Below, one piece after another: positions 60,568 through 64,000 of a stretch of 64,000 nucleotides of DNA. This stretch comes from Burkholderia sp. WP9 (GTDB lineage: Bacteria > Pseudomonadota > Gammaproteobacteria > Burkholderiales > Burkholderiaceae): contig NZ_FNTG01000001.1 in the NCBI RefSeq assembly GCF_900104795.1, positions 1,240,001 through 1,304,000 of the forward strand, given 5' to 3'. Made by a program: the position numbers and the translations under genes. The notes beneath the pieces were generated by a model. That model was given only the letters and a program-made list of their open reading frames with translations. It was not told the DNA's origin and made no database searches. How positions within the stretch are numbered: position 1 is the first letter of the stretch; each line of letters opens with the position of its first letter.

Positions 60568-61641
60568 TTAGCCGAGCGGTTTGCCCGCGGCGTCGTAACG
60601 CGTCCAGTAGTGGTCGAGGTTTTGCGTGCGCAGCGCGTTGTCGAGATACTTCGTTTCGAACCAGCCGTCCACTTCGACCGGCTGACGAATCAGCTTGAGT
60701 TTCAACGCGTCGTCGGCCACGGCTTTGTAGCGCGCCACGATGAACGGATCGATCAGCGGCGAATTGCGATCCTTCAGGCTTTGATTCGCGAACTCGGCCT
60801 GCCATGACGAGTAAGGCACGCCGCTCTTGGCCCAGAGTTTGAAGAGCGCATCGCGGTTGCCTTCGTCGGAGGACCATTGCGCTCCTTTCACGAACACATT
60901 GACGACGCGCTGCACGACATCCGGATGCGCGTGATCGAAGTCGTCGAGCACCAGCAGATGAGACTGACGCGTGAACTGCGGACCGTCGTTCTGCGATTCG
61001 TAGACGACCTTCGCGAGTCCCTGGTCACGCAGCTTGTACACGTGGTAATCGTTGACGGACGCGTCGATACCCTTGGACGCCAGCGCCGCGAGCGAACTCG
61101 CGGTATCGAGATTGATCACGCGCAGATCGCGTTCGCTCAACTGATTGGCGGCGAGCGCGTTGTCGGCGACGAGTTGCAGATTGGTGCCGCGAAAGATCGA
61201 CACGCGCCGGCCTTTGAGGTCCTTGAGCGAGTGCACATCCGAATCCGCGGGCACGGCGACCTTGATGCCGGTGCGTACGCCCGAGGCGAGCAGCAGGTGC
61301 GTTTTCAGGCCATTGGCGCGGGCGAGCACAGCGGGCAGATCGCCCTGGAAGGCGAAGTCGAGCGACTTGTCGGCGATCGCTTCGTTGACCGCCGGGCCCG
61401 CGCCCTTGAAGAACAGCCATTCGACCTTGATGCCGTCGGCGGCGAATTCCTTTTCGAGCGACTGCTGCAATTGCACGGTCGCCGCCGGCGAGCCGCCAAA
61501 AGAGGGCGGGTCGCCGGTGCCTTGTTGCGCGACGCCGATGCGGATCACAGCCGGTTTGTCGGCGTAGGCGTGAGCCGCGGCAAGCGAGAGTGTCGCCACC
61601 GCGACGAAAGTCTTCAGCAAACGGAAATAGCGCATGCGCAA
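60568..61641 (-). CDS. Periplasmic binding protein of a sulfonate-type ABC transporter
   Basis: The 357-residue protein has a signal peptide (LLKTFVAVATLSLAAAHAYA) and an SsuA/NrtA-type binding domain: IRIGVAQQGTGDPP, VEWLFFKGAGPAVNEAI, LDFAFQGDLPAVLA, LKDLKGRRVSIFRGTN and DASVNDYHVYKL. It captures an organosulfur (or similar anionic) substrate in the periplasm and delivers it to the permeases. It is the promoter-proximal gene of the minus-strand operon. The start could be 61641 or 61635. An inverted repeat (61759-61778) lies upstream. Confidence 0.9.
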   Translation of the reverse strand: MRMRYFRLLKTFVAVATLSLAAAHAYADKPAVIRIGVAQQGTGDPPSFGGSPAATVQLQQSLEKEFAADGIKVEWLFFKGAGPAVNEAIADKSLDFAFQGDLPAVLARANGLKTHLLLASGVRTGIKVAVPADSDVHSLKDLKGRRVSIFRGTNLQLVADNALAANQLSERDLRVINLDTASSLAALASKGIDASVNDYHVYKLRDQGLAKVVYESQNDGPQFTRQSHLLVLDDFDHAHPDVVQRVVNVFVKGAQWSSDEGNRDALFKLWAKSGVPYSSWQAEFANQSLKDRNSPLIDPFIVARYKAVADDALKLKLIRQPVEVDGWFETKYLDNALRTQNLDHYWTRYDAAGKPLG

Positions 61642-61758
61642 ATACCAATCGAGAGAAGGAAGCGGGTGCGAACGGGTGCGAGTGGGTGTGAAAGCTCAGG
61701 TCGGCGCACAGTCGGAACTACACGTTAGATTCGCGTGCGCTCGAATCCAACCAATCAT

Positions 61759-61778
61759 TGCAGATAAGAAAATCTGCA
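61759..61778. promoter_or_regulatory. Inverted repeat in the divergent sulfur-operon promoter region
   Basis: TGCAGAT and ATCTGCA are perfect 7-bp arms around AAGAAA. The site lies midway in the 290-bp gap between the binding-protein gene and the MFS gene. A CysB/Cbl-like or local regulator is plausible, but no regulator gene is adjacent. Confidence 0.45.
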
Positions 61779-61931
61779 GAAGTGCGAACCGTACCGGCTG
61801 CGCGTGGCTTCAAAGTGGTGCATTGAAGCAAGCGCGGATTTCCCGATTTGCATAGTTAAATTCGTCGTTTTGCCGGCATCGATCGCATGGCTACCATGCA
61901 ACGCTTCAGCCACTCATGCGAAGTCCGGATC

Positions 61932-63413
61932 ATGTCCACTGTTGCTTTCCCACCCGCCGCCGCCGACTCGCAGGCAAGCGCCGATAGCGCCGCGCGGCCC
62001 ACTGTCATTCGTAGCGCGCAAGACGTCTCGCGTATCGTCAATGCCGGCGCTGCCAAGGGCAGCAATGCACGCATCGTGATTGCGATCGCGCTCGGCGGCG
62101 TCTTTCTCGATGCTTACGACCTCACCTCGCTCGCATACGGGATCAAGGACATTGCGCGCCAGTTCTCGTTGTCGCCGGTGCAGGTGGGCTTCGTTTCATC
62201 GGCCATTACGTTCGGCGCGATTCTCGGTGCGCTGTTCGGCGGCTATCTGACTGACCGCATCGGCCGTTATCGTGTGTTCATGGCCGACATGCTGTTCTTC
62301 GTGGTCGCGGCGATTGCCGCGGGTCTCGCGCCGAATGCATGGGTGCTCGGCGGCGCGCGGTTTTTGATGGGTTTTGGCGTCGGCCTCGATTTACCGGTGG
62401 CGATGGCCTTTCTCGCGGAGTTCTCACGCGTGGCGGGCAAGGGCAACAAGGCAGCCAGCGTCGCGGCGTGGTGCCCCGCCTGGTATGCGGCCACGAGCAC
62501 CTGCTATCTGCTGATTCTCGGGCTGTACGCGATTCTGCCGGAGCATCAGCTCGGCTGGCTGTGGCGTCTGACGCTGGCCTTCGGCGCGGTGCCCGCGATT
62601 GTGATCATTCTGGTGCGCAGCCGCTATATCAGCGAATCGCCGGTGTGGGCCGCGAATCAGGGCAATCTGGAAGAGGCGGCGCGGATTCTCAAGCGCTCGT
62701 ATGGCGTGGACGCCGTGGTCGAAGCCGGCGCCGCGCCGGTGAACAAGCCGCGCGCCGCATCGTGGCGCAACTACGGCGTGCTCTTCAACGACACTTACCG
62801 GCGCCGCACGATTCTCGCCGCGGTGATCGGCAGTGCTTCCTCGTTTGGCTACAACGCAATCATCTTCGGCTTGCCGGTGATCATCACGAGCTTCTTTCAC
62901 CAGGGCCCGCTCACCACGATCATCGCGGCGCTGTGCCTGAATCTGGCGTTTGCGTTCGTGGGCGGCCTGATCGGCGTGCGCACGGCGCCGACGGTCGGCG
63001 CCTGGAAAATGACGGTGCTCGGCCACTCGCTGCAGTTCGCTTCGCTCATCGGGCTCGCCCTGATCGGCAAGCCGGGCAGCGGCGCGCTCGTCGTGGTGGC
63101 GATCCTGCTGCTCGGCGGCTACCTGTTCGGACAGGGTTTCGGACCGGGCTCGCATTCGATGACGTATGCGTCGCTCAGCTATCCGACGTCCTTGCGCGGC
63201 ATCGGTGTCGGCTTCAACCAGACGCTGGTGCGCAGCGCCTCGACCGTGTCGCTGTTTCTGTTCCCCGTGCTGGCCGCCGCGTTCGGCACCAAGGTGTTCT
63301 GGCTGATCGCGATTGCGCCGCTGACTTCGCTGCTCGTGCTGCTGGTGATTCGGTGGGAGCCGTCAGGCTATGACATCGACGGCGAGGATTACGCGCAGCC
63401 AGACCCCGCGTGA
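61932..63413 (+). CDS. MFS transporter
   Basis: This roughly 490-residue, 12-helix major-facilitator protein has the loop 2-3 signature GGYLTDRIGRYRV, the second-half motif GLIGVRTAPTVGAW and GFGVGLDLPVAMAFLAEFSR. A ~55-residue polar N-terminus precedes the first helix. It is divergent from the sulfur ABC operon and upstream of another ABC permease, so import of an organosulfur or aromatic acid substrate is likely; the ligand is unknown. Start 61932 (MSTVAF) is preferred over 61887. Confidence 0.85.
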   Translation: MSTVAFPPAAADSQASADSAARPTVIRSAQDVSRIVNAGAAKGSNARIVIAIALGGVFLDAYDLTSLAYGIKDIARQFSLSPVQVGFVSSAITFGAILGALFGGYLTDRIGRYRVFMADMLFFVVAAIAAGLAPNAWVLGGARFLMGFGVGLDLPVAMAFLAEFSRVAGKGNKAASVAAWCPAWYAATSTCYLLILGLYAILPEHQLGWLWRLTLAFGAVPAIVIILVRSRYISESPVWAANQGNLEEAARILKRSYGVDAVVEAGAAPVNKPRAASWRNYGVLFNDTYRRRTILAAVIGSASSFGYNAIIFGLPVIITSFFHQGPLTTIIAALCLNLAFAFVGGLIGVRTAPTVGAWKMTVLGHSLQFASLIGLALIGKPGSGALVVVAILLLGGYLFGQGFGPGSHSMTYASLSYPTSLRGIGVGFNQTLVRSASTVSLFLFPVLAAAFGTKVFWLIAIAPLTSLLVLLVIRWEPSGYDIDGEDYAQPDPA

Positions 63414-63469
63414 AGACGATTTCAGTATGCGCTCGCGCTAACTCAACAAGGCAGGAGGCTGGAACGCTT

Positions 63470-64000
63470 ATGTCCACCCAGTTCGATTCGATTGCGACGC
63501 GAGGGCCTGATATCGACGCGGAGTCCGGCGATGCCAGGGGCCTCACAAACAGGCGCGCGCTCCCTCGCGGCGTGCTGATTGCATGGCTTGCCGCGCTCGC
63601 GTGGCTGGCCAGCGCGGCGCTGACCCAGTGGTGGCCGAGTCTCGACGATTGGCCGTACACGAAAACCTTCATTGCGCTCAAGCTGGTGCTCGCGGCATTC
63701 GCGGCTGCGACGGCGCTCGCGGGATGGCGCGCTCCGTCCGGGCGCAAGGCGGCAACCTCCACGCGTATCGGTGCATGGCTCGCGGCAATGCCGTGGCTGC
63801 TCGCGCTGGCGCTCGGCGTCAGCGCCTGGGAAGCCGTCACGGCACAGCTCGAATGGTTGCCGCGGCCGTTCTTCGCGCCGCCGCAAGCGTTGATCGGCGT
63901 CTATGCCGAAGACTATCCGCGGCTCGGCACGAGCGTCGTGCATTCGTTCGGCCTGCTTGCCTACGGTTATCTGCTCGGCGCGGTTGCGGGTTTCACGATC
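63470..64000 (+). CDS. ABC permease of the sulfonate/nitrate type (partial at window end)
   Basis: The frame opens at ATG 63470 after GGCAGGAGGCTGG and stays open to the window edge (177 codons). It contains hydrophobic segments around residues 35-52, 65-80 and 100-117, then PRPFFAPPQALIGVYAEDYP and HSFGLLAYGYLLGAVAGF, the typical N-terminal part of SsuC/TauC-type permeases. The N-terminus carries extra helices compared with the usual ~260-aa permease. It starts 57 bp after the MFS gene and probably forms an operon with it and further genes beyond the window. Confidence 0.8.
   Translation, partial: MSTQFDSIATRGPDIDAESGDARGLTNRRALPRGVLIAWLAALAWLASAALTQWWPSLDDWPYTKTFIALKLVLAAFAAATALAGWRAPSGRKAATSTRIGAWLAAMPWLLALALGVSAWEAVTAQLEWLPRPFFAPPQALIGVYAEDYPRLGTSVVHSFGLLAYGYLLGAVAGFTI

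Overview
The window is high-GC, densely coded, single-chromosome-style DNA with short operons, many LysR regulators and Burkholderiales-type gene content. The content (indole-3-acetate catabolism beside a catBAC ortho-cleavage operon, phnWX, ssu-like sulfonate uptake, DUF2760/Hsp70 genes) points to a plant- or soil-associated Paraburkholderia/Burkholderia. This is judged from gene families, not from a database search. The first ~2 kb looks less GC-rich than the rest and holds small unrecognised genes.

Left part (2-1.9 kb): the tail of an upstream gene, a 251-aa protein translationally coupled to a 132-aa membrane protein, and a convergent membrane protein. From 2.1 to 18.2 kb lies a complete auxin (indole-3-acetic acid, IAA) degradation locus. 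It contains iacG, a FixJ-type response regulator (iacR2-like), the operon iacA-B-I-H-E, a soluble PAS histidine kinase (iacS-like), the operon iacC-D-MFS transporter, a divergent LysR regulator, catR, catB-catA-catC and iacF. Together these would oxidise IAA through dioxindole-acetate-type intermediates to catechol, and catechol through cis,cis-muconate and muconolactone to 3-oxoadipate enol-lactone. The lower beta-ketoadipate genes are not in the window.

Middle part: an SDR; a LysR divergent from phnW-phnX (2-aminoethylphosphonate to acetaldehyde and phosphate); a cytosine-deaminase-like amidohydrolase; a GAF-GGDEF diguanylate cyclase; then a tightly overlapped DUF2760-Hsp70-Hsp70 operon (25.8-31.1 kb) with no J-protein beside it. 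Next come an MCE/PqiB protein without PqiA or PqiC, a DUF3300-DUF2950 envelope pair, a glycine-zipper protein, and a minus-strand run of FGE-HAD lipoprotein-sulfatase-MFS/spermidine-synthase fusion (43.9-36.9 kb). Divergent from FGE is a MoxR-DUF58-DUF4381-BatA-BatB/TPR-BatD operon followed by a small lipoprotein.

Right part: a glycosyltransferase coupled to a polysaccharide deacetylase, a phospholipase-D-family lipoprotein, and a minus-strand sulfur-scavenging operon (periplasmic binding protein, two permeases, ATPase, FMNH2-dependent monooxygenase, TauD/AtsK-like dioxygenase). Divergent from it are an MFS transporter and the start of another ABC permease that runs off the window. No rRNA, tRNA, CRISPR array, IS element or prophage was seen. 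The candidates for undescribed biology are the Hsp70-pair operon, the apparently exported FGE/sulfatase cassette and the left-edge coupled pair.
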